From positions 1 through 44,157 of the forward strand of contig JAQGBZ010000471.1 in NCBI GenBank assembly GCA_034687125.1: 44,157 bases of DNA, read 5' to 3'. Under the pieces are notes generated by a model. The model saw only the letters and a list, made by a program, of their open reading frames with translations, did not search any database and was not told where the DNA came from. A program made the position numbers and the translations under genes. Within the stretch, counting starts at the first letter, position 1. Every line of letters starts with the position of its first letter. Shown piece after piece: positions 13,075-24,355 of this stretch. The DNA is from Neelides folsomi. Lineage: Eukaryota; Arthropoda; Collembola; Neelipleona; Neelidae.

Positions 13075-14715
13075 TTGCGTATAAAACATGGTTACATGTT
13101 AGACCATGGAAGATGCTTAATAATAATAAAAATTGTAATTGTAAGGAAGTGTCTGGGTTTCAGGAATGCTTCTGACGCTTCCTTTAACTTTCGCTCTCCC
13201 GACGTTCAACTTGCACGGAGGTTTCCGCCGACTCAAAAGGTCATCAGCTGGAAATATGAGCAGTGAAGATGTTTTGCCACGAGAGTCCTACGACGACCCT
13301 GCGTACTCAGCCGAACTCCGGAAGCTCACCGAGTACTTCACCCTTCTTGACGTGAGAACCCCTTCATTCATCTCTCGACGTCATCGGGAGATATAGAGAC
13401 ATTTGCTCTCTATTAATCAACCGGTGGAGGGTATAGGAAGCGATCGAAGGGAAAAGGCAGCTTTTGTTTCCTGGAGTTTCCTTCTTCACCAAACTGACCC
13501 AACAGCTCCATTGACCCTTTCTTATTCAATCACGGCCCGCCCTTGAACTTCCCAAGCCCTTGAACCTCTCCCAATCTTCCTCACCATGATGTGTGGATTT
13601 GAGCCCTTCAGCTTGGCTGGGGCGGGGTGGGCCGCCGGAGAACCGTTCGAAATCCAGGTGAGACCTTGAACAGGCGGAGAAAAAAAGAAAATATTTTGAT
13701 GGTTGGAGAGTGCAATGACCCCGGGAGTTGAGCCGAGGGATCTTGAGAGTCTCAAGGGGCCCTTGAAGGGCCTTCTTTTATCTCACGCCATATGTACGAG
13801 GAGAATCTGGTATTATTTTACCGTGAGTGTTCCTCTCCCCCTCCTAACATTCCTCTCCGTATGTCTTCTTCCACCTCCCTTCGTCACCCAAATTTCCATA
13901 CGAAGGCTCCTCATTAAAAAGATACCCTTTCAAATGGGAAAGTCTCCACTCATTTATATCCACCGGATCCACCTTATTCGAATCCTTATTCTAATTCCTA
14001 TCTCAACCTATAAGGTCTATTTATCCAAAGACCCACAAGATCCCATATATACTAAAAGTAAGAGCATCCCAACTCCCACATGTTCAAACATACTCCATCC
14101 ACACTTACATAACTTTGATATTCTTCAACAAAATATCATTTTAATAAAAAAAATTGATAAAATCAACAAATAAAACATAATGGACGAATTCAACTACAAA
14201 AATAATATAATTTTAATAAAATTGAATGAATGAATAATACATTTTTTAATAGAAAAGCACATTAATTATAACATATTTCTAATAATATAAATTACCTATA
14301 TTCGTATGAATTGCCAATGTCCATTTACTTAAATTGTGCTTTTGTAGATTGAAGAAGATATTTGTCAGCAGCGAGTCGTTTGTGAGATCTTTGCTAACTC
14401 CGAGAAATTCTTCCCTGTGTCAGAAATTCTTCTCAAGCGGCTGACGTAAGTTTTCCTCATGTATCTCTCGGGTGTAATTAGAAGGTGGAATTTTTTGGAA
14501 GGGTGAACCGAGGCTCGGTCCAGCCGACTCCTTCAAACCGCTACTTTCGCTACGTGAAGGCAATGGAAGAAGGGATGATATCCGGAGGAGACAACTGCCC
14601 TCAACTCTTTGCCGCTTGCCCTTACTCGGCGGAGGAAAAGCTAAACATGCCCGTTCTAGCCGTCTGGTCACAACTCTCGAACCTCCTCCGTATCCAATTC
14701 CACGAGAACGAGTGA
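11646..14715 (+). CDS. DM4/DM12-like four-cysteine arthropod protein (paralogue 2), five exons
   Basis: Exons 11646-11721, 12215-12358, 13164-13351, 14348-14445 and 14502-14715 join in phase to give 239 residues. The short first exon is inferred: exon 2 has no ATG, and 11646 supplies one after an in-frame TAG, with a good GGTAAGT donor in the needed phase. A hydrophobic stretch (KTIFLIFLTLQLF) may be a signal or anchor. It is followed by RQKRFIYFNSASPIDIGMLL, the basic-aromatic opening typical of DM4/DM12 proteins. The C-terminal half has CQQRVVC (C-x5-C), RYFRYVKAMEEG and NCPQLFAAC (C-x6-C), matching paralogue 1. It is probably secreted or membrane-bound, of unknown function. A 40-base TA tract lies in intron 2. 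An AATAAA at 14913-14918 is a likely poly(A) signal. The last intron is only 56 bases. Confidence 0.72.
13032..13071. repeat. (TA)n microsatellite in intron 2 of paralogue 2
   Basis: About 20 uninterrupted TA units follow CTCACTT and end before GTATTGCG. It lies inside an intron, so length change should not alter the protein. Such a run is also a likely place for assembly or sequencing length error. Confidence 0.95.
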
Positions 14716-14912
14716 CTCCGTCCACCAAAGACTTCAACCCATATCCCAAAATGTATTAGAAGTGGCCCATTCATTGTGTTTCCTCTTTCCAATTAGCCCT
14801 TTGTAGGACCAGACTTTCGGGGAATCTCCCTTTTTGCTAATTGTAGGTCTTTCCCCTTGATGGTGTATCATTGTCATTAACCTGTGGTTCTATATTGTGA
14901 TTATGATGGGGA

Positions 14913-14918
14913 AATAAA
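14913..14918 (+). promoter_or_regulatory. Candidate poly(A) signal of paralogue 2
   Basis: AATAAA stands about 200 bases after the stop codon at 14713-14715, inside sequence that otherwise has few A/T runs, so it is more informative than in the AT-rich parts of the window. Confidence 0.5.
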
Positions 14919-17900
14919 TCGGTTGAGGATGGTTGTACGACGAACCCATTCATTTGTTGTTTGAATCGATTCTCCGAAGGGTGAACCTCATTAAAAATCC
15001 ATCTTACCTGGGCATGTGTGAATAGGTGGGGTGTGTGGGAAGGGAGTCATTAGACCACCTTCCCGAACGACGCAGTTCAAAAGTCTCCTTCAATTGTAAA
15101 CAGAGACACACGTTTCCTGGTCAAGGAAGAGATTGGGATTCCGAGGGGATGAGGGACACACGAGAGTGGAATGTAGGTTGGGGACGGTGAGAGAACCTGT
15201 CATCTAATCTACATTTCCCCATTACTCTCTCGTGTATGAAGGAGGATGAGTTTATGCATAAGGTGAGAAGGATGAGGAATAATCATTATGCGGACTTTGG
15301 GTCGAAACAACGAAAAGGAGTCATTTTTTATTATATTTTAACTTTAGAATCTGTGTTACAAAGATCCGCTTTGGCAACGAATTCATAATATGGGGAGTAC
15401 GTGAGAATGGTTGAGTATTTATTAAATGTAACGATGTATAGTTGATATAAATATATAAACGTGTTTGCATAGAATTCTTTGTTATTTTTAGTTAAATATT
15501 CTTTGTTATTCACATGATACGTATTAAATAAACCTCCAATGAAAAGGAATCTTAAATTGGTCTATTTATTAAAAACAATAGATAAACATTTTAAATATAT
15601 TTGTATTTTGCTTGGTATACAAAATGTATTAATTATGGAAACGGCGTCTGTGGAAGCCCAAGGACACTTTTGATCAAATTTTTATTTAGCATGTGCCGAA
15701 TTGAAAGCGAATCCCTTCCTTTTCATCCGTCCAAAAGGAGGTTGTACAAAAATAAAATTAAATCAATTTCGCCTTCTCGACCAAATTTAATGAGGGTAGA
15801 AAAAATAAATGTGTGTTTGGGTTAACTAACCGCATAAATAAATTTCAACTTGGGGTGTAACCAGGGAGGTTTTAGGGACGAGAATGTGGTTGTGAAAGGG
15901 TGTGAAGAGGCTGGTTGCCTCTCTGGAGATGTGTTGTGGTAGGGCTCCTCTCCCAATGGTGGTAACGCGAGGCATGATGATGATTCCTACAATAAACTAT
16001 CGGGTCCTCGCCGGTTGAAACAACGAGTTCAGTCTTCCTAAGCATCACGAGTGAATTGTCGCCTTCAGAATCGAGGTGTGTGTTGTTGAGGTCTATCTCG
16101 TAAGTTCTTCTCCTCGAGAGGGAAAAAACGTGGAGCCCAAGTATAGACACACTCACACACGTTGGTCTTCACCCCCTTCCAGGACGAGTTGTAAATGAGG
16201 AGCGGAATGGGAGAGGAATTCCAGGCCGTGATCCCAGACGTATTCTACCCTGAGGAAATAAAGAATGAAAATTAGTATGTATACAACTTTGTATCAAACA
16301 CACTTATAAGTATCTACCACCTATGGTAGTATATTAGTCATAACATATATGAGCATATGTACTTCATGGATCCATGTATGTATTATAGTAAATATCGGAA
16401 TCCAAGAGGATGATTTAAAAAAGAGGAGGAGGGAGAGTTGTGTACGGGATCTTCTGGAAGGAGATGAGGCAATGCGTATGCGGACGCAAGAATTCCACCT
16501 CATTCATATTCAAGGGCCGGGAATTGGGTCAGTGGCCTAAGTGACTCCTAAGTCCCGGACCGTTATCTGCCGGGCCAATTAGAGATGGAGGGCGAGGAAA
16601 GGCGAGTCATCCGTCTCCCCATGATGATGATAATCACTCTCTCCCTTCCTCGTTCCTCGGACCGTTAGGCCAAGGGAAGGAATCATTCACCCCGGGAAGT
16701 GGGCGGGAGGTTCGGAGAAGGAGCAGCGAGAGTGAGGAAGGATCAGCTGGTGAGCCAGAGAGTAGGTTAGTCTCTCCCTTGCGGCATTGGAATAAAAGTG
16801 CATCGGCCTTTAACGGTGACTCGAGGCCAATGTCTGACCACCTAATATTAATCTCGGGGTGAAGATACACGCAGGTGGGGACCGCGCGTCTCTCACTCTC
16901 ATTTACTTACATTCCCCTTCCTTCTCCTTCCGTCATCCCATCAGGCCTCCTCGGATATCTCCTCCGACCGACCGTCGGCGCTCATGTAATGGGACTCGAC
17001 CATAAAAATATTACCCCCCCCACACACACAGGACAGGGAATACTGTAAAAAAAGTTCAAGAGACCCATCATTTCCATCTATCATTTTTTCCCGAGAAGCA
17101 AAAAACCTGAATACTCAATGAGTATCCGGGGAGGATGAAGATGTTATGAGAGGAAGAAATCAAAAAATGGGATTTTTATATTTTTCCTCCATTTTCTCTT
17201 GGGTGGAAAAGGAGACTTGGGTCGCACGTGGGAGGAAAAGGACACCGTCGTCTGTTGTCATCAAAGGGTGACGATAGACAAGTGATGTAAATAATGCCAG
17301 TGGGACCTTCGAGCCAGGCACAACATGAAATCCATTCACCCGTTTTTTCTCGCCCAACCTCCCTCACGTTTTTCCTAACTTTTCTTCGCATTCGCAAAAA
17401 AAGAGAGAAGAGGAGGAAACTCCGAGATAAAAATTTCATTTTGACGAGAAACTCGAGAACCCAGACGGGGGTTGCACAATGAACATTCTCATTTTTTCAA
17501 CTTCCCGAGTTGAGAGCGGAAAGGGTTGACATTTTTCTCATCTGCATAATGTCATGGAACCCAGAGGAGGGTCACATGTTCAAAGTCTCCGACTTTCGGT
17601 GTGTGAGTCTCGGATTGAACCTGAAGACACTTCATTGAATGCCATTTAAATTTTTTTATTTCCCCACTCAAGAATGGCTTTGAAGGACCTCAAGGTTAGG
17701 ATTTAAGGTTCTTTTACGCCTTCTAAACATCTTCGCGGCGGCCCATGCCCAATTTCTTATGGTCAATATAAATAAGGTATTATGTAGTAAAGTTGTTATA
17801 TATAAAAAGGAAAAGGCCCAGTTTAAGCTAAAACGATTGTACTATTATTATTGTTATCGAGGCCCTTGTTGTGACAAGTTGGCAATTCGACTTGACATTG

Positions 17901-20471
17901 AATATACGAGATCTAAAATGTAGAGACATTAGACGAGTGTGTTCTTTTATACAGCCTCTCTATATTTCCCTACCTTTTTCCAGACCTCCCTCACCTTCGT
18001 TTTCCCTCTTTGGAGTCTCAAAGTATGGAATGGTCAAAAACATGATTCCACTCTAATTTTAGGTACAATGCCTAGTTCGCTCTCTCTCCCGGTTTCTCCT
18101 CCGCTTATTAATTATAACTTGGGAGAAAACTTTGATTCCACTGCATTAGTCATACAACCAAGTGAAGGTAAATCCTAATTAACAATTAGCTATGGCAATT
18201 CGCATAGCCATTCACCCTTTAATAAGAGAGACATTGAAAAACATGTCATTTACTCCTTTTAAACCCGATACATATTTTTTCCAATAACTTTGCAATCAGA
18301 TTGAAAATAAGGTATATAACTACATAATATATATATAATTATCTTTCCATTAGCTACACAATGCCATTTTCTTTAATGGTTTCGCTATAACTTTATGGAT
18401 TTTACTACCAATGTGCGATATAGGATATCATGTGTGGTGTATTAATTAGTTACTGACTATTGAAATATGATATGTATGGAATTACTTTCATATTTGCACC
18501 TTCACTCTTTGTCCTTTTTTAATTAAAGAAGGAGAGGAGAATTGTTAGTTTGAATACAACAAGTCAAGCACAAGTCTTGAATAGGTAAAGGAGCGAGTTG
18601 AATTATTCAAGAAGAGGATGAGAATGGAATGACAATTTAATTTGTGCTTCCCCACACACAATCTTCCATATGAGCCCAGCACACGCATTTCCACAAGTGA
18701 GAAATTAATTAGGTGGGGAAAGAGGGTAAAGAGAGTTAATTGTAATTTTAAATAAACGACCCCTCGGTCATTACATGTAAAAATAGGAAGTTGAGGGCGA
18801 GGAGGGGAAAAGGAGCAACCCGGAAGAAGTTCCTTGCAAATTTCCACTAGTGTTTGGATGCGGCGTCTCTCTGGCAAACCACACATGGAACGAACTCCAT
18901 GCATTGGGAATTATTGTGAAAGAGAAACCTCCTGAAGCTCTCTTTGAAGGTGAGAGTGAAGCTGTTGGATGTTCTCCAATCCACCTGATGAAAGTGAATA
19001 TAGGAATTGTCATTTGGTCCGGACATTTGGCGGCGAAACTTCCCACGACACAGTGAGGCGAGTAAAAAAAGAACTGGACGCAGAAGAAAGTGAAAAAGAG
19101 CCCGAGGACGTGTAGAGGATTATAAAGTTTTCAAGTTTCTCCCCACGGAGTGACAAGTGAGAAGGGATATGGGCCAAAGGGTAATTTGGGCGGTGAGGGG
19201 AATGAGTGGAAACGAGGCAGGTATTAATATAAAAGTGAAAGAGAGCGTACGTAAAGGGTCGTTCGACAGTGCCGGGAGTCCATGTTGAGTGGATGGGGCT
19301 AGTAGAGACCCGTCGGGTCGAGCTTCTTGGGGTTGTCCATCCCGAGCCCAGAAGGGTTCTTCAGTAGAGTCCGGTGGGGTCGAGAGTCTTTGGGTCCATG
19401 GCGTGAAACTTGGGTGAGGAAGGGAGGCAAGTTGACGAGCTGAGGTTTGACGGGAAACTGAAGTCGGGAGAGTAAAAGCGTCTTAGTTTTCTCCGTGGAG
19501 TGGTCAGATGTTTGGAGTTGGGCCGAGACCCCCATGGGTAGGTAGCGGCGAGGATCCCCTCGAATGGAGCCACCCAACAGGCTCGCCAACACCTTCCACT
19601 CTCCTCCTAAGGTCGGCCTCTCCCCGGAAGTGAATGGGTCCCTGTGTGACACGCCACCCTGACCTCACCACTTGACCCGTGGCGGGTGTGGGAAAGCGGT
19701 CGTGGGGTGGCCCTATTAATAAGCCACTTTCTACCCTCCTCGCCTTTCCCTCTCCGCGAGTGAGGGGGAGGCGGGCGAGGAGTCGCACAACAGTTATGTC
19801 CTTATCTCCTCCTCAGATCAGGGAAGAAGTGGGAAGGTCGGAATGGGAAGGGATGGCTCCGGCCATTGACCTCTTCCTTACGGTACCTCTCGAGGGATCC
19901 CCGGTTCCCGGCGGTGAGACGGAAGAATGGGGAGGAGGAGTTCTGAAAGGTACAGCTACTCCACTCTCTCTCTTCCTCACCGTTCGAACTGAAAGTTGTC
20001 CAGAGTAACGTTACTCTCTCCCCCACTTCCGGAGGCAGGAGAGGTCAGGGGGCGAGGCGAGTGTCAACAGAGGAGGAAACCTTCCAACTCGTCGGGGTGC
20101 AAAAACCTGAAGAGGACAACTCACACCTCCTCACCCATCACGGCTCGTTTCGAAGGCAGTGTAATCGAGAAACTGATTTACTAGCTAAATCATCACGATG
20201 GGATTATCACATCACCTTCTCCATCACGTTTTCTCATCCTCCAAGATCCATCCGAGACTCTCCAATACTTCCCCCTTGTTCATCGAGAGGGAAGGAAGTC
20301 GGTTCGACTCCAGGAGTCATTCACATTCGACCCATATTTTCATAATATGCTCATAAGTCAAGACGATCCCACCAGCCCCAACAACATTCCCATATGCATA
20401 TTCCCATCTTATTTACTCATCTCATGAACCCTACTCAAGAAGGCAGACGACTCAAGTCCAGCCAATCATTT
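14919..20471. other. GC-richer block with no gene that I can name
   Basis: Base composition here is clearly more GC-rich than on either side, with many GGAGG/CCTCC words. Open frames up to about 120 codons occur on both strands, often overlapping, as expected by chance at this composition. None shows a family motif. Points that keep it open: a fold-back at 15156-15236, a C8/(CA)n run near 17013-17031, possible spliced plus-strand exons at 18067-18168 and 18850-18948, and a duplicated LDPTGLY-stop motif on the minus strand at 19299-19399. It may be regulatory DNA, long untranslated exons or a fast-evolving gene. Confidence 0.4.
15156..15236. repeat. Imperfect fold-back (inverted repeat)
   Basis: ACACACGAGAGT at 15156 and, a little further, GAATGTAG pair with CTACATT and ACTCTCTCGTGTA in the right arm (about 15210-15236). 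The stem would be interrupted by a few unpaired bases and closed by a loop of about 35-40 bases. It lies downstream of the likely poly(A) site of paralogue 2, so it need not be in that transcript. Confidence 0.5.
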
Positions 20472-20477
20472 TTTATT
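20472..20477 (-). promoter_or_regulatory. Poly(A) signal of the leucyl aminopeptidase gene
   Basis: Read on the minus strand this is AATAAA, about 72 bases past the TGA stop at 20549-20551. Position and strand fit the 3' end of the aminopeptidase transcript. Confidence 0.6.
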
Positions 20478-20548
20478 TAATTCACTCCTCTGGTGTTTGT
20501 TCAAGTTTTTCCACTTCCTCCTTCGGCCCTCACCCGTTCAAATCCCCT

Positions 20549-23500
20549 TCACTTCCCTTGGAAAACCTCGCCGCAGAAGACCTTTGTAAGGGCCAGAATC
20601 GGCGTCCCTGCAATTACCAACACACTCAGACTCGCCCTTTCAAACCCTCCTTACCTGTGGGGTTGAGAGGGAAATCGCCCGCACTCCCCGCAATCTGTAG
20701 AACAAAATAACATCATCAATGAATCCACATGGGAATAAATGACAAATGAACGTACGTCGAAGTGGGTGTACTTCAGCGGCTCGCTGCTGTCCGTGGAATG
20801 CTAAAATAATCATTCATACATAGATAGATAAGTCTCAATTTCACGTATTATTTTTACAGATGGATCTCGAGTGTGTGTATAAATATAATATATGTACCTT
20901 GTCGAGCCCACTGGATTCAATGAGGAATGCGACTGGGAACTGATGACCTCTTGGGGTTCTCGTGGAGGGAGCATTGTTGCATTGAAGCAAGTCCTCACCA
21001 TCTCCAGTGCCTACAGCAGGACATAACCAGTCTCAATAATTAATAAATCGCTTCCGCCGGGGCTAAAAGACTCACTCTTGATGAAATTGAAATCCTCTCG
21101 CCGCACAGTGCTGATCTCAATCATGTCCCCGAGCGACTCGCCTGCTGATTGCACCTTGGACGTGAAACTGGCCAGCCGGGCCGGCCCATTGTCAATCGCC
21201 GCCTAAGATCACATCCTTTGCTACCAAATTCACTCTTGGGCGGAAGGAGAGTAAATCATGGAGATACTCACGGTGTAAGACCCAACAGCAATGCAAGCGT
21301 GACCAGTGAGAGTCGCAATGGTGAACAAGTGAGGATTCACCTCTCCTTTGGCCAATTCCTTCATCTAAAATCAACAGCACCACAATGCAGATTTTGTAAA
21401 TAAGATTTAAAATAACTATTTCCACTATAACTAGTATGTACCTTAATGATGTTGTATGAAAATGATGTATGAAAAATGTTTAAATAGGAAAATTTCTGTA
21501 AAATTGTTAGCACTGCTTATGTGCTGGTTATTTAATGATAAGTAACATTGGATTTTTATCATTTTAACAAATTGTGTTTCATGAATAATGTTGAAAACGG
21601 GGAAAAGGCAATTATAAAGTAATTATGTAACATTATCATCGATGCTCAACTCGTCTGCATTATTTTTTGGCCTCAACTATCCAAACTGCTTATTAGTAGA
21701 ATTTAAATATGAATGAGCGTAATGACCACGCAATGATTAACAAGAGTGCTTAAAATATATTATGCTGCATAACTTAACTCAAGTTAGCAAATTCCGTTTT
21801 AATGTTAAGAGGGATCGGGTCAATGAAATGGTGAATATTGGTAAAAGCAACAAGGATGGAAATTCCTCATCATTGTTTAAGTTACAAAAAATTTAACAAA
21901 AGAAATAAAAACTATAATATTTTCAAATAATTCATATCTCATATGACATGGCTTAATTTCAAATTAAATGTTACATATTATTCTAAAAGGTTTTCATAAA
22001 TAAAATGTAATGAATATCTATATGTTATGAACATCTAGAGTATTTAAATGCAATTTGAACTTGAATGAAAATATTTATATAATCCGAACCTTGCAAAGCA
22101 CATCAGCCATCACCATACGACCCTCAGCATCAGTGTTTCCAATACGAATGCGCAATCCTGCACGGCTGCATAATTCAAAAAAGAGAAACGTGTTATAATA
22201 TAATAATATTTTGTGCGGATGGTCAATTGCTTCAACTCAATCAACATAAAAGTTAATTATGCATACATATGTGCTAATTTAATTGATAAACATTTGGGTT
22301 CTCATCAAGTCAAACAAATCCACTTGATACGCAACAAATTATTATTTACAGTGCAACCAATGTCCAATTAAAAACTTGTTCGGCTAAACAAAACAACCAA
22401 TAATCAATTAAGAAAAAATGTAACATGAAATACAAACCTCTTGATGATCTCATCAGACACGTAGCAGTTTTCTCCCACACTGTTTCTAGCTACGGCCAAA
22501 GCTCCAATGGCTTTGATTCCCTTAGGACGAAGCAAATTGAGCACTTGGAAGAATCCAGCAACTGAAGCAGCTCCGCATTTATCTCGGGACATTCCAGCCT
22601 TGAATAAATCATTAAATGAATCCTCAATTTTAAACTTAATAGTTTTTATACATCTGATAAATGACTTAACTAGCAAATGATCAATTTAGAATATAAATGA
22701 TTTACAAACGAACCATAACTCCTCCAGCCTTAATGTCAGCACCTCCGGTATCATAAGTAATTCCTAAATAAAATTAAAAATCATAGAATACAATATGTAT
22801 ATTTATGACTTAAGGTGGCAAGGAATTCGTACCCTTTCCAACCGGCATAAGAGTCTTCGTAATTGGACCTTCACCTTCATACCGAAGGAAAATAATTCGG
22901 CCAGTATGACGCGGAATGACTAAATATAATAAATAATCAAAATATGAGAATTATACTCTCTAAAAGATTTAAACAAATATATTAATATCAGTAATTAATG
23001 AATCAAATTGATTAAGCGGCATAGCTATATAATAAATTGTACCACTCGCGGCCCGATTTACTGCAGCAAAGAGTGGATATTCATTCTCAAACACTTGCGG
23101 ATCTTCAATTGTTTCAACCTTCACGCTTGAATTTGCAAAGAGGGCATCAACATACTGTTGGACCATTGGAGGTGCCATTCTTTCTGGATCTCCTCCACCA
23201 ATGTCTCTCGAAACAAAACTGAAAAGTAGCAAAAAGCTTGAAGATCATCTTTTCATGATTTCATTAAAAATGGAAATTGAAGTTTTTCCTACCGGCCACT
23301 TTCAAGGGCAGTAGCCAATCGAATGAAATTGGTCATTTCCTTTTCATCCTCGCCATAAACTCCCAATTCGTTCACTTTGGTCATCTTTTTCGTCTCGTCC
23401 TCTCGATATTGGAGTGGCTGTTTGAGATAAAAAGAAGATAGTTTTAGTATCGGTTAGAGCAAACAATTGAGAAAGTTATTTGATAAGAGACGAACCACAT

Positions 23501-24355
23501 AGAGAGCTTCTAAAGCTCCTAAAATTGAGACAAGTACAGCATTGGGAAATTTATCCCCAACGACGGCCAACATTGGCTTCTTCGATCCAGCTGAAATTGC
23601 TCTAAATATAAAAAAATCATTCTTAATATTAGTTTGTAAAAAATTATTAAATGTCTAATTTATCATAGGTAATAAATAAGTTCAGTTTTTATGGACATCT
23701 GTACAATATGATCATTCTTAATAAATGTATATGTAATGTAATTAAGTAATAAATGTACCGTTTAATTCCTTTAATTGCAGCATCATTGAATCTTCGCACA
23801 TCATCGTATTCTCGATCAAGGGCCCCAGTTGGAGAATACACAAGACGTTGGGTTGGCCCGTCGACTGCAAGAACACACCCTTCCTTTTCAATACTCTTGT
23901 CAACCTGAAAAATCAATTACAATAATACTAAAATCATTATTCGATAAAATAACGAATACAGTTCATTTTAAAGAATGAAATGTTAAGAAACTTGCAGTTT
24001 GTTGTTTTTGAAGAGCCGTTGTAAATGTGTTCAATCCACCCTTTAAGCTCGAAATTGTTGGAGCAACAAGAACCACACTAAAATTTAAACACATTAATTT
24101 TAGAAGCCAAAGTGTAATTGAAATTGAAAGTGTGAATATAATTTAATCTTATGATTGATACCTGTCATAATTGGGATTTTCAAGAGTTCCAGAAAACTCA
24201 ATCGGGCATGGGAAGCTAATTGGATTAAAATCAAGGAAATATTAGATATGTCATTAAATCTATAGGAGAATTAAATTTATAGGAGAATAAATTATATAGT
24301 AGATAGATAAAATTAAATTTTAAATGAGATACCGTCCCCACTTTGGAGAAGCCAT
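20549..24355 (-). CDS. M17 leucyl aminopeptidase family protein (W07G4.4-like), 17 exons
   Basis: Exons in order of translation: 24333-24355, 24162-24215, 23996-24077, 23759-23904, 23496-23601, 23293-23417, 23043-23218, 22833-22919, 22714-22763, 22438-22598, 22090-22165, 21272-21364, 21076-21202, 20898-21010, 20756-20800, 20655-20694, 20549-20607; 520 residues. It is a metal-dependent exopeptidase that removes N-terminal residues from peptides. The M17 site is complete: VGKGITYDTGGADIK (Lys266, Asp271, Lys278), Asp289 in MSRDKCGAA, and NTDAEGR (Asp349, Glu351, Arg353), with bovine-LAP-like spacing. The C terminus carries IAGSAGDFPLNPTGTPILAL. The closest subgroup I recognise is the nematode 'putative aminopeptidase W07G4.4'. 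Intron 3 uses a GC donor (GCAAGT). The first exon is only 23 coding bases, and an open basic stretch lies in frame upstream, so the true start may lie further 5'. The last exons are GC-rich, unlike the first ones. Confidence 0.93.

Noticed and set aside
15872..16156. 94-codon minus-strand frame in the GC-rich block
   Set aside because: No family motif, low-complexity His/Arg/Thr stretches and no consistent splice chain; ORFs of this length are expected by chance at this GC content.
18545..19046. Two overlapping minus-strand frames of 91 and 119 codons
   Set aside because: They overlap each other and a plus-strand frame; no recognisable domain. Only the plus-strand pair with matching splice phase was kept as a weak lead.
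19679..20345. Plus-strand frames of 94 to 109 codons before the aminopeptidase 3' end
   Set aside because: Rich in Gly/Glu/Arg/Ser from purine-rich repeats, with no motif, and splice phases to neighbouring candidates did not close.
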